Assembly (NCBI RefSeq): GCF_018130615.1
Contig: NZ_JAFCKB010000002.1
Location: 186,001-250,000, forward strand
Direction of reading: 5' to 3'
Length of the DNA: 64,000 nt
From: Bradyrhizobium manausense
GTDB lineage: Bacteria > Pseudomonadota > Alphaproteobacteria > Rhizobiales > Xanthobacteraceae
A model generated the notes under the pieces. The model searched no databases. It was given only the letters and a program-made list of their open reading frames with translations, and was not told the origin of the DNA. The stretch's first letter is position 1, and the number at the start of each line of letters is the position of its first letter. The position numbers were made by a program, and so were the translations under genes. This document shows, one piece after another, positions 38,912 to 47,566 of the stretch.

Positions 38912-39940
38912 CTAGTCCGCCGCCTTCTCTCGCAAGTGCTGCGCATAGACGTTGATGATCAGGGCCGCCAGCAGGATCACGCCGCGGATCAGGATCTTCA
39001 GAAAGCTGTCGATGTTGACGTGGTCGAGGCCGTTATTGAGGACGCCGAGAACGAAGAGTCCGACAATGGTGTTGCCGATGCCGCCGCGGCCGCCGAACAG
39101 GCTGGTGCCGCCGACGACGACGGCGGCGATGGAGTCGAGCAAATAGGTGTCGAACTCGTTCTGTTGCGCGCTGCCGAAATGGGCGACACCGAGCATGCCG
39201 CCGATGCCGGAGCAGACCGCCGAGATCACCATGACGCTGCTTAGGATGAGCTTGACATTGAGGCCGGAATATTCGGCCGCCTCGCGATTGCCTCCGACCA
39301 TGTAGACGTAGCGGCCGAAGCGCGTGTAGGTCAGCACCAGGTGTCCGCCGAGCAGCATGATGGCGGCGACGATGACGATCCAGGGGATGCCGCCGATCGA
39401 GCCGGAGCCGAGCGTCGAGATGAGGCTTGGCACCTTGTAGGCGATCTGGCCACGCACCAGGAGGGCCGAGATGCCGGCAGCGATCTGCATCATCGCCAGC
39501 GTCATGATGAAGGAGGGGATGCCGATCACGGTCAGCCCCAGCGCGTTGACGAGGCCGAGAGCAGCACAGAGCAGGAGCGCCAGCAGGATCGCGGCGACAC
39601 CGGGAAGCGGGATGTTGGGAATGTTGACGTAGGATTCCTGCAGCGTGAAATAGGCGACCGCGATGCCGGTGACGTTGGCGATGCTGGCGATCGACAGATC
39701 GATCTCGGCGCAGAGGATCACGAAGGTGAGGCCGACGGCGATGATGCCGGTCACCGACACCTGCGTGAGGATGTTGCCGAGATTGTCGATCGTCGCGAAG
39801 GAAGGGCTGGCAAAGGCGAAGAAGGCGGACAGGAAAATCAGCGTCAGGAACGGGGCGATGTTGCGCATCTGCGAACGCAGAAAGGATGCAAGGCTCCGTG
39901 TGCGCTGATCCGCCGCTGGTGCCGTCTCACTGCTCGCCAT
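38912..39940 (-). CDS. Sugar ABC transporter permease (RbsC type)
   Basis: The 342-aa inner-membrane permease belongs to the RbsC/XylH-type family, with about ten helices. Typical stretches are LTFVILCAEIDLSIASIANV (residues about 75-95), the GIPSFIMTLAMMQIAAGIS segment and GGTSLFGGRGGIGNTIVG near residue 280. It forms the channel of the importer encoded with the ATPase upstream (12-bp gap) and the binding protein. Last gene of a three-gene minus-strand operon. Confidence 0.92.
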   Translation of the reverse strand: MASSETAPAADQRTRSLASFLRSQMRNIAPFLTLIFLSAFFAFASPSFATIDNLGNILTQVSVTGIIAVGLTFVILCAEIDLSIASIANVTGIAVAYFTLQESYVNIPNIPLPGVAAILLALLLCAALGLVNALGLTVIGIPSFIMTLAMMQIAAGISALLVRGQIAYKVPSLISTLGSGSIGGIPWIVIVAAIMLLGGHLVLTYTRFGRYVYMVGGNREAAEYSGLNVKLILSSVMVISAVCSGIGGMLGVAHFGSAQQNEFDTYLLDSIAAVVVGGTSLFGGRGGIGNTIVGLFVLGVLNNGLDHVNIDSFLKILIRGVILLAALIINVYAQHLREKAAD

Positions 39941-39952
39941 TGTGCTTCTCCG

Positions 39953-41455
39953 TCACGCCGCTTCCAGCAGGCGGTCTTTGCTGACCGGCTCGTTCTTGAA
40001 TTCCCGCACCAATGCGCCGCGCTTGAGCACGAGGATGCGGTCGGCCAGCGACAGCACCGTTTCCGGCTCGGTCGACAGCACGATGATCGCGAGCCCCTTG
40101 GCGCGGAGGTCGCGCACGATGTTGATGACGTCGTTCTTGGCACCCACATCCATGCCGCGGGTCGGCTCGCACAGCACCAGCAGCTTGGGCGGATAGGTCA
40201 GCCATTTCGCCAGCGCGACCTTCTGCTGGTTGCCGCCGGAGAGCATGCCGAGGTCGAGGCCGACCACCGGCGGCCTGATCTGGAGCTGCTCGACCTGGCG
40301 CTTGGCGATATCGCGCTCCTGCGCCGGCTTGAGCAGCAGCGACGAGATGCGGTCAAGGATGCTGATCGAGATGTTCTTGTAGACCGGCTCCTGGTGAAAC
40401 AGCATGGCGCGCCGGCTCTCCGGCACCAGCGCCACGCCGGCCCGCCGCGCCGCCGCCGTGCTGGCAAAGGTCTTTGGCTTGCCGTCGACGGCGAGCGTGC
40501 CGGCGTCCGGCTTCAGCTTGCCGAACAGGATGCGCGACAGCTCCTGCTGGCCGCAGCCCATGAAGCCGTAGATGCCGAGGACTTCGCCGGCGCGGGCCTC
40601 GAACGAGACGTCCTTGAGGCTGCGGGCCAGCGACAGCTGATCGACCTTGAGGACGATCGAACTGTCGCTCGGCCGCGGCAGCATCAGATCGTCGGTGTAG
40701 CTGTGCTCGAGCACTTCGCCTCCGCGGCCGATCATGGCCTCGATCAGCGCGCCCTTGCTGGTTGCTGCGCTTGCGGTTTCCGCGACCTTCCGCCCGTTGC
40801 GGAACACGGTGACCGTGTCGGACACGCGCAGAATGTCCTCGATGAAATGTGAGATGAAGACGATGGCCGTGCCTTCTTCACGTAAGCGCCGCAGCGTCGT
40901 AAACAGCCGTTCGACCTCGGGCGGGGAGAGGGCGGAGGTCGGCTCGTCCAGGATGACGATGCGCGCGCCCGAGAACAGCACGCGGGCGATCTCGATCAGC
41001 TGCTGCAGCCCGATCGGCAGGTCGCCGAGCCTGCTCATTGGGTCGACGTCGATGCCGAAGCGTGCGAGCTGCTCGCCGGCCTCACGCGCCATGCGCCGCC
41101 ATTGCACGAGGCCGAGGGCGTTGGTCGGCTGGTTACCGAGAAAGACGTTCTCCGCGACCGTGAGATCGGGTGCGACGGAGAGCTCCTGATGCACCATGGC
41201 AATGCCGGCCGCATGCGCATCGCGCGCCGAGCGGAAATGCGTTTCCTGGCCGTCAATCAGGAAGCGACCGGAGAATTCCGTGTGCACGCCGGCGATGATC
41301 TTCATCAGCGTGCTTTTGCCAGCGCCGTTCTCGCCGACGAGACCGTGGATCTCGCCGGGGAGAAGCGCGAAGTCGACACCACGAAGCGCCTCGACGCCGC
41401 CGAAGCTCTTCGTGATGCCCTGGAGTTCCAGGATGGGCTGTTGACCCTCAGGCAT
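39953..41455 (-). CDS. Sugar ABC transporter ATP-binding protein (RbsA type)
   Basis: The 500-aa protein has two ATPase domains in tandem, as in RbsA, XylG and MglA. The first has Walker A GENGAGKST (about residue 40), the relaxed signature LPIGLQQLIEIARVL and Walker B IVILDEPTSAL. The second has the degenerate Walker A GFMGCGQQE, signature LSGGNQQKVALAKWL and LLVLCEPTRGMDVGAK. It energises the RbsC-type permease downstream. It begins 23 bp after the binding-protein stop. Confidence 0.93.
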   Translation of the reverse strand: MPEGQQPILELQGITKSFGGVEALRGVDFALLPGEIHGLVGENGAGKSTLMKIIAGVHTEFSGRFLIDGQETHFRSARDAHAAGIAMVHQELSVAPDLTVAENVFLGNQPTNALGLVQWRRMAREAGEQLARFGIDVDPMSRLGDLPIGLQQLIEIARVLFSGARIVILDEPTSALSPPEVERLFTTLRRLREEGTAIVFISHFIEDILRVSDTVTVFRNGRKVAETASAATSKGALIEAMIGRGGEVLEHSYTDDLMLPRPSDSSIVLKVDQLSLARSLKDVSFEARAGEVLGIYGFMGCGQQELSRILFGKLKPDAGTLAVDGKPKTFASTAAARRAGVALVPESRRAMLFHQEPVYKNISISILDRISSLLLKPAQERDIAKRQVEQLQIRPPVVGLDLGMLSGGNQQKVALAKWLTYPPKLLVLCEPTRGMDVGAKNDVINIVRDLRAKGLAIIVLSTEPETVLSLADRILVLKRGALVREFKNEPVSKDRLLEAA

Positions 41456-41478
41456 GCAAGATCAGATCTTGGAGGATT

Positions 41479-42501
41479 TCAGATCAGGAAGTGATCCTGC
41501 ATCCACTGCATGCCGGCGGCATTGGCCTTGGTCACGACCGGTCCGTCGGTGACGACGTTCTTGGGAATGCCCTGGCCGCTCTTCTCGCCGCCGGCGACCG
41601 CCGCAACACCGGCGATGATCGCGCCGCCATGGATGCGGCAGGACGGATTGCGCACGGTCGCGTACATCCGGCCCTCGCTCACCGCCTGGATCGCCGGCGG
41701 CATCGCGTCCACACCGCCGATCAGGATGTTGGTGCGGTTGTGCGCCTTCATGATGTTGGCGGCCGCCAAAGCCATGTCGTCGTTGTGGAAGAACGCCGCG
41801 TCGATCTGCGGATATTTGGTCAGATAGGTTTCCCAGAGCCGCGCGGTCTTGGAGACGTCCCAATCGGCCGGCTGGGTGTCGAGCACCTCGATACCCGGGA
41901 ACTGCTTCACCACCGAGTTGAAGCCCTTGGCACGGCCCTGCGCACCGGTATGGCCGAGCGCGCCTTGGGTCATGATGATCTTGCCCTTGCCGCCCATGGC
42001 GTTGCAGAGCGCCTGCGTCACCGAGGCCCCCATGAACTCGTTATCGGGGGCAAGGAAGGAGTGGACGTTGATCTGGTCAAGCGGCGCAATCAGCGTGTCC
42101 ATGTCGATGACAGGTGTGCCGGCGTCGATCATCTTCTGCACGGGCTGGGTGAGGGTGCCGATGCCGAAGGCCTGGATCGCGACGAAATCCCATTTCTGCG
42201 AGGCCATGTTGTCGATCGCCGCGCGCTGCTTCACTGCGTCGAGCTGGCCGTCGAACCAGGTGACTTCGACATTGAACAGCTTGCCCCAGAATTCCGCGGC
42301 CTGCTTGCCCTGGGCGCACCAGGTCGCCTGAAGGCCTGCGTTGGAGAACGCCGCCTTCAGCGGCTTCTCGCTTCGTCCAACTTCGGCTGCAAGTGCTGGG
42401 TTTATGCCCATGCTGCCGAGGATGGCAGTCGCGGCGCCGGCGGTCGCTGCCGCCTGAAGAAGATCGCGCCTCGTCGTCGAGAAATCTTTCGTCCCGGACA
42501 T
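41479..42501 (-). CDS. Sugar ABC transporter substrate-binding protein (RbsB type), Tat-exported
   Basis: The 340-aa periplasmic-binding protein (type I fold) begins with a twin-arginine signal: TTRRDLLQAAATAGAATAI, cleaved near ALAAE. That suggests export in a folded state, unusual but known for some sugar-binding proteins. The body shows FVAIQAFGIGTLTQPVQKMI, DAGTPVIDMDTL and AAFFHNDDMALAAANIM, matching the ribose/xylose-binding family. It is the first gene of the operon; GGGAGCGAGCG precedes the ATG. The sugar is unknown, and no sugar kinase or isomerase lies beside it. Confidence 0.9.
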   Translation of the reverse strand: MSGTKDFSTTRRDLLQAAATAGAATAILGSMGINPALAAEVGRSEKPLKAAFSNAGLQATWCAQGKQAAEFWGKLFNVEVTWFDGQLDAVKQRAAIDNMASQKWDFVAIQAFGIGTLTQPVQKMIDAGTPVIDMDTLIAPLDQINVHSFLAPDNEFMGASVTQALCNAMGGKGKIIMTQGALGHTGAQGRAKGFNSVVKQFPGIEVLDTQPADWDVSKTARLWETYLTKYPQIDAAFFHNDDMALAAANIMKAHNRTNILIGGVDAMPPAIQAVSEGRMYATVRNPSCRIHGGAIIAGVAAVAGGEKSGQGIPKNVVTDGPVVTKANAAGMQWMQDHFLI

Positions 42502-42637
42502 CGCTCGCTCCCATAAATTTTATCGTCGGCGCGTCATTGATTGCGCTACCGAGACGGAAAGTGTCTCACAAGAGTTGATGCCACTCAATGTGCAATCAAC
42601 GCGGAATCGTCGCGGGGTCTTGGTGCAGCGCAAAGCG

Positions 42638-43042
42638 CTACGCTGTGATGCCGGCGAAGGCTTCGATGTCCGTGAGAAGCTGCTCCCATGCGCATGACAT
42701 CTCGGGTGACCATTCATCGCCGAGCAGGTCTCGCAGCGTATCCCTGATGACGGTGAAGAAGGCGATGAACAGCTGGCGAGGCGTGCCGTACCCATCGTGC
42801 GAGGCGACTTCGCAGGCAATCATCCGGAATTGGCCACTGCGCTCGCCGGCGAAGTCGAGGGTCGCCTCGATCGTCAGTGCAAGCATCGATCCCATCACGA
42901 GTTCGCTGCCTTGGGACCGGAACATCGCCCGCGTTTCGGGATGCTCGCTGAAGAGCCGTTGACAGACGAGGGGCGTGAGATCGGCGCAGCGCCAAGCCGC
43001 AAGCTCAAAGCTTTGCTCGATCGGGTTGGGAGAAGTACTCAT
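42638..43042 (-). CDS. Single-domain globin
   Basis: The 134-aa protein looks like a bacterial flavohaemoglobin-type globin without a reductase domain. LFSEHPETRAMFRSQG (residues 31-45) corresponds to the C/D region, and His82 in ASHDGYGTP is the likely proximal haem ligand, followed by FFTVIRDTLRDLLGDEWSPE and AWEQLLTDI as the G and H helices. It could bind O2 or NO. The ATG at 43042 comes 19 bp after a strong terminator on the same strand. It is separated from the sugar operon by 136 bp. Confidence 0.75.
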   Translation of the reverse strand: MSTSPNPIEQSFELAAWRCADLTPLVCQRLFSEHPETRAMFRSQGSELVMGSMLALTIEATLDFAGERSGQFRMIACEVASHDGYGTPRQLFIAFFTVIRDTLRDLLGDEWSPEMSCAWEQLLTDIEAFAGITA

Positions 43043-43060
43043 CGGCCCATCAGCCGCAGA

Positions 43061-43090
43061 TAAAAAAAGAGCGGGGCCCTAGCCCCGCTC
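43061..43090 (-). terminator. Rho-independent terminator on the minus strand
   Basis: Read on the minus strand, GAGCGGGGC and GCCCCGCTC form a perfect 9-bp stem with a 4-base loop (TAGG), followed by CTTTTTTTA (seven Ts). It lies directly upstream of the globin gene, so it must end a transcript coming from higher coordinates. No supportable protein gene lies there on that strand, which points to a small RNA. Confidence 0.75.
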
Positions 43091-43350
43091 AAAAATTGTG
43101 TCGACCCTATTATCCCCGATTCTAAGATTTGATCTTGATTGGCGGGGCGACGCTGCGTTTTGCGCGCCAGGGGCTCCTCCCGAGACTTGGACCACCAGAC
43201 CTCAACCTCACGGTCAGGCCTGAGCAAGGGGGATGCTAGATCAACTTTTCTCACTTGTCATCATTTTCGGCAACGATTGTTCAAAATTCGAGCAGTTGAC
43301 GCAATGATCGGGCTGTTAACCCCTTAAGTATATGACAAATATAAGAATTA
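43069..43350 (-). ncRNA. Candidate small RNA ending at a strong terminator
   Basis: The minus strand from about 43350 to 43069 has no convincing gene, yet ends in a textbook terminator. The stretch 43090-43260 contains paired segments such as GGCGCGC/GCGTCGCC and a GGGGATAATAGGG run, consistent with structured RNA. A frame at 43039-43254 (MRKVDLASPLL...) runs straight through the terminator hairpin and is unlikely to be the product, though a short upstream peptide is possible. The 5' end is a guess; I found no clear promoter. Confidence 0.35.
43317..43345 (+). promoter_or_regulatory. Candidate promoter of the copper cluster
   Basis: TTAACC (43317-43322) and TATAAG (43340-43345) are separated by 17 bp in an AT-rich stretch, about 165 bp before the DUF2946 gene. 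This is the only sigma-70-like pair I see in the 43091-43511 gap. No CueR- or CsoR-type palindrome is obvious around it. The rest of the gap between 43346 and 43511 is featureless. Confidence 0.3.
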
Positions 43351-43511
43351 TGTGGGTATTTCAGGTCGGGCGGACTGCCACAAATGGTGGACGCGGTCCC
43401 CCGGCGGGTCCCGCCGAACATATTTTTCGAGAAATTTGCGCAGCCCCAACCAGCTGGCCGAAGTGACCTCGACTCGGACGAGGCGTGGTGTTTAGTTAGC
43501 CCGGCCAACGA

Positions 43512-43898
43512 ATGGTTCGGCGGATGCGCGGACGGCTGCAAAAATTCCTACCGATTGTCTTGCTCGCGCTGGTGATGCAGGTGCTGGCGCCGATTGCCGC
43601 GTGTTGGGCGGCCGGCCAGGCCGTTGCCGATCCGCTTGGCGCCGGCGTCATCTGCCATAGCGCCGGCGAGCAGGGCGGCCCGAGCGGCCAGAATGGCTCG
43701 CCGACCGCACATGCCGGCGCCTGCGCGCTGTGTTGCCTCGCGCAGGCCAACGCATCTTTCGATTCGCCGCCGCAGGCAGCGTTCTCCGTTCCCTTCCGCC
43801 ACGCCGAACGCGTGGCGTGGCACGAGGCCGCCGCGTCCGTTGTCGCACCCCACAAGGGCTTAAGCGCGCAGGCGCGGGGGCCTCCCCACTTTTCCTGA
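43512..43898 (+). CDS. DUF2946-type small Cys/His protein, first gene of the copper cluster
   Basis: The 128-aa protein has an N-terminal hydrophobic export segment (FLPIVLLALVMQVLAPIAA) and a small domain with possible metal ligands: C48-H49, H67, C71, C74 and C75 (VICHSAG, AHAGACALCC). This pattern fits the DUF2946 family, often found beside copper TonB receptors and PCuAC genes. The C-terminus is low-complexity. A copper-sensing or delivery role is inferred from the cysteines and neighbours. The TonB receptor starts 85 bp later. Confidence 0.7.
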   Translation: MVRRMRGRLQKFLPIVLLALVMQVLAPIAACWAAGQAVADPLGAGVICHSAGEQGGPSGQNGSPTAHAGACALCCLAQANASFDSPPQAAFSVPFRHAERVAWHEAAASVVAPHKGLSAQARGPPHFS

Positions 43899-43983
43899 CG
43901 ACCCTTCGTGATTGCCTCGGTTCATCCGTTGGCGATTGATGCTGTCGAATGGCCGGAAAGAAAGCCGGCGTCAGGAATGCCCC

Positions 43984-46452
43984 ATGTTATCTCGTCATGC
44001 CCGCTGCGGCGTGAGTGTCGTTGCCGTTCAGGCCGCGCTGCTTGCCTCGTCGAGCGGCGTTTTCGCCCAGGGCAGCCCAAGGGAGCTGCCAAGAGAGCTG
44101 CCCGCAGTGACCGTCGACGCCCCCGCGACTGTGAAGCCCAAGCCGCGCAAGCCCGTGCAGACCGCCGGCACCAGGAGGAATTCGGCAAATCCGGCGGCCG
44201 AACGGCCGGCCTCGGCCGCTGCAGCCGATGAGCAGGGCGCGGGCAGCGCCCGGGCATCGCTCGATCAGCCGGCGGCGGTGGCGCGCTATCAGCTGCCGCA
44301 GCGCTCGTTCAGCATCACGGCAAAGCAGGTCGACGAGACTATCAACCTCAAGGACCCCGAGGACGCCGTCAAATACATGCCGAGCCTGTTCGTGCGGAAG
44401 CGCAACGACGGAGACAATCAGGCGGTGCTCGCGACCCGAAGCTGGGGCCTGAACTCCAGTGCTCGAACGCTGATCTATTATGACGACCTGTTGATCTCGG
44501 CGCTGATCGGCAACAACAACTCTGGCGCCGCGCCCAAATGGAATCTGATCTCGCCCGAGGCGATCGGACGGGTTGATTTCCTGAATGGTCCCTTCGCGGC
44601 CGCCTATCCCGGCAATTCCATCGGCGGCGTTCTGCTGATCACGTCCAAGATGCCGGACAAGCCGTTTGCGGTTGCCAAGGAAACCGTCTCGGTGATGCCT
44701 TGGAATCAATACGGCACCAAGGACACCTACGTGACCAGCCAGACCAGCGCCGCCGCAGGCAATCGCGACGGCAAACTATCCTGGCTTGTCAGCGCGAACC
44801 ATCTCGATAGCTACCAGCAACCGTTGTCTTACGTGACCAACGGCAGCCTTCCCGCGGGAACGACGGGAGGTTACCTTGCCCTCAACAAGACAGGTCAAAT
44901 CGCGGATGTGGTCGGCGCAGGCGCGTTGGCGCATTCGCAGCAAACCTCGGGCAACCTTCGGGTAGCCTACGACGTCTCTCCGCTGGTGCAAGCCACGTAC
45001 TCATTCGGTGTCTGGAACAATCATCAGACGTCGGATCCCCAGACCTATCTGAAGTCCACCGTGACCGGTTTGCCGACTTTCGCCGGCATCACCGGCTTTG
45101 CCAGCAACAAGTATACCTGGGATCAGACTCACATCAGCAATGCGGTTGCGCTCAGAAGCGACACCAAGGGGACGTTTGATTTCGATTTGTCTGCGTCGAG
45201 CTACAACTATCTCCATGACACTTTGCTCAATCCCTATACCGTGGTCCAGTCGCCGGGGCTCGGCTACTCGCTCAATGGCAAGGCGACACGGATGGACGGC
45301 ACCAATTGGCAGAATGCGGATGCCAAAGGCATCTGGCGTCCGTTCGGCATTGATGGTCCGCACGAGATCAGCTTTGGCGTGCACGGCGATCGCTACCGGC
45401 TCGAAAATCCCGTCTACGCCTCGACTGTCTGGTTCAATGCGCCCTCGACCGGCAACGGACAGCTTTATTCGACCGGTGTCGGCGAGACGCGCACTGAGGC
45501 CCTCTGGGCGCAGGACGCCTGGAAGATCACCCCGATCGTCAAGCTGACGCTTGGCGGACGGCTGGAGAGCTGGCAGGCGGTCGAGGGCTTCAACCTCAAC
45601 ACCACGACGACGGGCGCCGGCGTCGTCACCTCGGCAGTGCCGACGTGGCAGCCGGGGCTGTCTTCAACCAACTTCTCGCCGAAGGCATCGCTGTCGTTCG
45701 ATCCCAACAAGGACTGGAATGTCACCGCGAATTTCGGCGAAGCCTACCGCTATCCGACGGTGACCGAACTCTATCAGAACATCAGCGTGGGCGGCGTCAC
45801 CTATCTCGCCAATCCTCTGCTGTCGCCGGAGCAGGATTTCACCGGCGAACTCAATCTCGAACGGCGCTGGGTCGACGGACGGGTGCGGCTCACCATGTTC
45901 GGTGAGCGGACCAACAATGCGCTGATCTCGCAATCGACCACAGTGACGGACGCAAGTGGGGCTCAATCGGTGCAGACCGCGGTCAGCAACGTTGCGGCGA
46001 TCCGCATGCAGGGCGTGGAGTTGTCGGCGGACAAGGACAATGTGCTGGTAGGCGGCCTGCAAGTCTTCGGCAGCGTCATCTACGTCGATTCCAGGATCAT
46101 CTCCGATCCGAACTGGAAAGGCCCGACCAGCGTGGTCGGCAAGCGCGTACCCTTCGTCCCTGACTGGCGCGCCAAGTTCGGTGTTACCTATCGGCCGAAC
46201 GACAGCTGGGCCTATACGGTTGCGGCGCGCTATAGTGGCAAGCAGTATTCGACGTTGGACAACACCGACAGCGTTTCGCACGTCTACGGCGCCTTCGATA
46301 ACTTTTTCGTTGTGGACTTGAAGATCCACTACAGCGCGACGAAGAATTTCGCGTTCGACTTCGGCATCGATAATCTCTTCAACGAGCAGTATTTCCTGTT
46401 CCACCCGTTCCCGGGGCGAACTTTCGTTCTCGCCGGCAAGTACACATTCTGA
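43984..46452 (+). CDS. TonB-dependent receptor, probably for copper
   Basis: The 822-aa outer-membrane receptor has a signal peptide (LSRHARCGVSVVAVQAALLA... ending GVFAQ), a Pro/Lys/Ala-rich linker to about residue 90, a plug domain (for example LKDPEDAVKYMPSLFVRKRN and GRVDFLNGPFAAAYPGNSIG) and a barrel ending AGKYTF. The plug keeps the family fold. Its operon partners all handle copper, so the substrate is likely copper or a copper chelate (a chalkophore), but siderophore uptake cannot be excluded. ATG at 43984 has CAGGAATG upstream; a start at 43912 would bury the signal peptide. PCuAC follows after 39 bp. Confidence 0.85.
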   Translation: MLSRHARCGVSVVAVQAALLASSSGVFAQGSPRELPRELPAVTVDAPATVKPKPRKPVQTAGTRRNSANPAAERPASAAAADEQGAGSARASLDQPAAVARYQLPQRSFSITAKQVDETINLKDPEDAVKYMPSLFVRKRNDGDNQAVLATRSWGLNSSARTLIYYDDLLISALIGNNNSGAAPKWNLISPEAIGRVDFLNGPFAAAYPGNSIGGVLLITSKMPDKPFAVAKETVSVMPWNQYGTKDTYVTSQTSAAAGNRDGKLSWLVSANHLDSYQQPLSYVTNGSLPAGTTGGYLALNKTGQIADVVGAGALAHSQQTSGNLRVAYDVSPLVQATYSFGVWNNHQTSDPQTYLKSTVTGLPTFAGITGFASNKYTWDQTHISNAVALRSDTKGTFDFDLSASSYNYLHDTLLNPYTVVQSPGLGYSLNGKATRMDGTNWQNADAKGIWRPFGIDGPHEISFGVHGDRYRLENPVYASTVWFNAPSTGNGQLYSTGVGETRTEALWAQDAWKITPIVKLTLGGRLESWQAVEGFNLNTTTTGAGVVTSAVPTWQPGLSSTNFSPKASLSFDPNKDWNVTANFGEAYRYPTVTELYQNISVGGVTYLANPLLSPEQDFTGELNLERRWVDGRVRLTMFGERTNNALISQSTTVTDASGAQSVQTAVSNVAAIRMQGVELSADKDNVLVGGLQVFGSVIYVDSRIISDPNWKGPTSVVGKRVPFVPDWRAKFGVTYRPNDSWAYTVAARYSGKQYSTLDNTDSVSHVYGAFDNFFVVDLKIHYSATKNFAFDFGIDNLFNEQYFLFHPFPGRTFVLAGKYTF

Positions 46453-46491
46453 CAAATGAGACTCTCAACGACGACAAGAAAGGCAACCGAC

Positions 46492-47016
46492 ATGAACAAT
46501 CTCTCACGCATTCTCGCGCTCGCGGCGTTCTCGGCCGTTGTGATCGCGGCTCCCGTCCGCGCCGACGACGTCAAGGCTGGCGATCTCGTCATCTCGCAAG
46601 CGTGGAGCCGGGCAACGCCGGGCGGTGCCAAGGTCGCCGGCGGCTTCCTGACCATCGAGAACAAGGGCTCTGCACCCGACAAGCTCGTGGCAGTTACCGC
46701 TGAGATCGCCGGTAAGGCCGAGGTTCACGAGATGGCAATGGACAATGGCGTCATGAAGATGCGTCCGCTGGACAAGGGCCTCGTCATCGAGCCGGGCAAG
46801 ACCGTGAAACTCGCTCCCGGCGGCAACCATCTGATGCTCCAGGATCTGAAGGGTCCGTTCAAGCAGGGTGAGAAGGTGCCGGTGACGCTCGAATTCGAAA
46901 AGGCTGGCAAGGTCGTCGTCTCGCTCGATGTCCAGGGCGTCGGTGCCCAGGCCCCCGGGGGTGGGGGAGGCATGATGATGAAGAAGATGCCCGATCATTC
47001 GGGAATGAAGATGTGA
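46492..47016 (+). CDS. PCuAC-type periplasmic copper chaperone
   Basis: The 174-aa exported protein (signal NNLSRILALAAFSAVVIAAP, ending VRA) is a PCuAC/DUF461 copper(I) chaperone that delivers copper to cytochrome oxidase. Ligands H79, M90, H113 and M115 match H-x10-M-x22-H-x-M. The C-terminal tail GGGMMMKKMPDHSGMKM adds a Met/His-rich copper-binding sequence. The start at 46492 is favoured by AAAGG upstream and a clean signal peptide; the upstream ATG at 46456 would spoil it. Confidence 0.92.
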   Translation: MNNLSRILALAAFSAVVIAAPVRADDVKAGDLVISQAWSRATPGGAKVAGGFLTIENKGSAPDKLVAVTAEIAGKAEVHEMAMDNGVMKMRPLDKGLVIEPGKTVKLAPGGNHLMLQDLKGPFKQGEKVPVTLEFEKAGKVVVSLDVQGVGAQAPGGGGGMMMKKMPDHSGMKM

Positions 47017-47047
47017 TGCGTGTGATCTAATTTCCGGGAGATCGAGT

Positions 47048-47566
47048 ATGTCGAAGGCACTCTGGCTGATCCTGATGGCTGCGCTGGCCGCGTCACCTGC
47101 GGCGGCGCATGTTTATCTGGAAGGCAAGCAGGCTGCGGTCGGTGCATCCTACAAGGCCGTCTTCGCCGTGCCGCATGGCTGTTCCGGCTCGCCGACGGTC
47201 AAGATCCGCGTGCAGATCCCGGAAGGCGTGATCGCAGTGAAGCCGATGCCGAAGGCCGGCTGGAACGTCGATGTCGTGGAGGGCCAATATACCAGTGCGT
47301 ACGACTATCACGGCAACAAGCTGACCTCGGGTGTGAAGGAAGTGGTGTGGTCCGGCGGCAAGCTGCCGGACCACAATTACGACGAGTTCATCGTCAGCAG
47401 CTTCCTCACCGACAGCCTGAAGCCGAACACCACGCTGTATTTTCCGGTGGTGCAGGAATGCGAGAAGGGCGTCAGCCGCTGGATCGAAATCCCGGCGGAG
47501 GGCGCTGGGCATTCGCACGACGACAAGTCGCCGGCGCCCGGCGTGAAGCTGCTGTCCAAACCGTAA
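47048..47566 (+). CDS. YcnI-like protein (DUF1775), copper-binding
   Basis: The 172-aa exported protein has the YcnI/DUF1775 fold. Its signal is cleaved before His21 (SPAAA|HVYLEG), so the mature N-terminal histidine can chelate Cu(II), as shown for Bacillus YcnI. VPHGCSGSPT and GWNVDV are family stretches. No C-terminal membrane helix is present, so it is soluble in the periplasm. It lies between PCuAC and the CopC-CopD fusion and its stop shares a base with the next start. Confidence 0.9.
   Translation: MSKALWLILMAALAASPAAAHVYLEGKQAAVGASYKAVFAVPHGCSGSPTVKIRVQIPEGVIAVKPMPKAGWNVDVVEGQYTSAYDYHGNKLTSGVKEVVWSGGKLPDHNYDEFIVSSFLTDSLKPNTTLYFPVVQECEKGVSRWIEIPAEGAGHSHDDKSPAPGVKLLSKP

Noticed and set aside
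43039-43254. A 71-codon minus-strand frame (MRKVDLASPLL...) before the globin.
   Set aside because: It reads straight through a strong terminator hairpin and its T-run, so the full product is unlikely; the region is listed as a possible small RNA instead.
43281-43541. An 86-codon minus-strand frame upstream of the globin.
   Set aside because: Mixed composition, no ribosome site, overlaps the start of the DUF2946 gene on the other strand.
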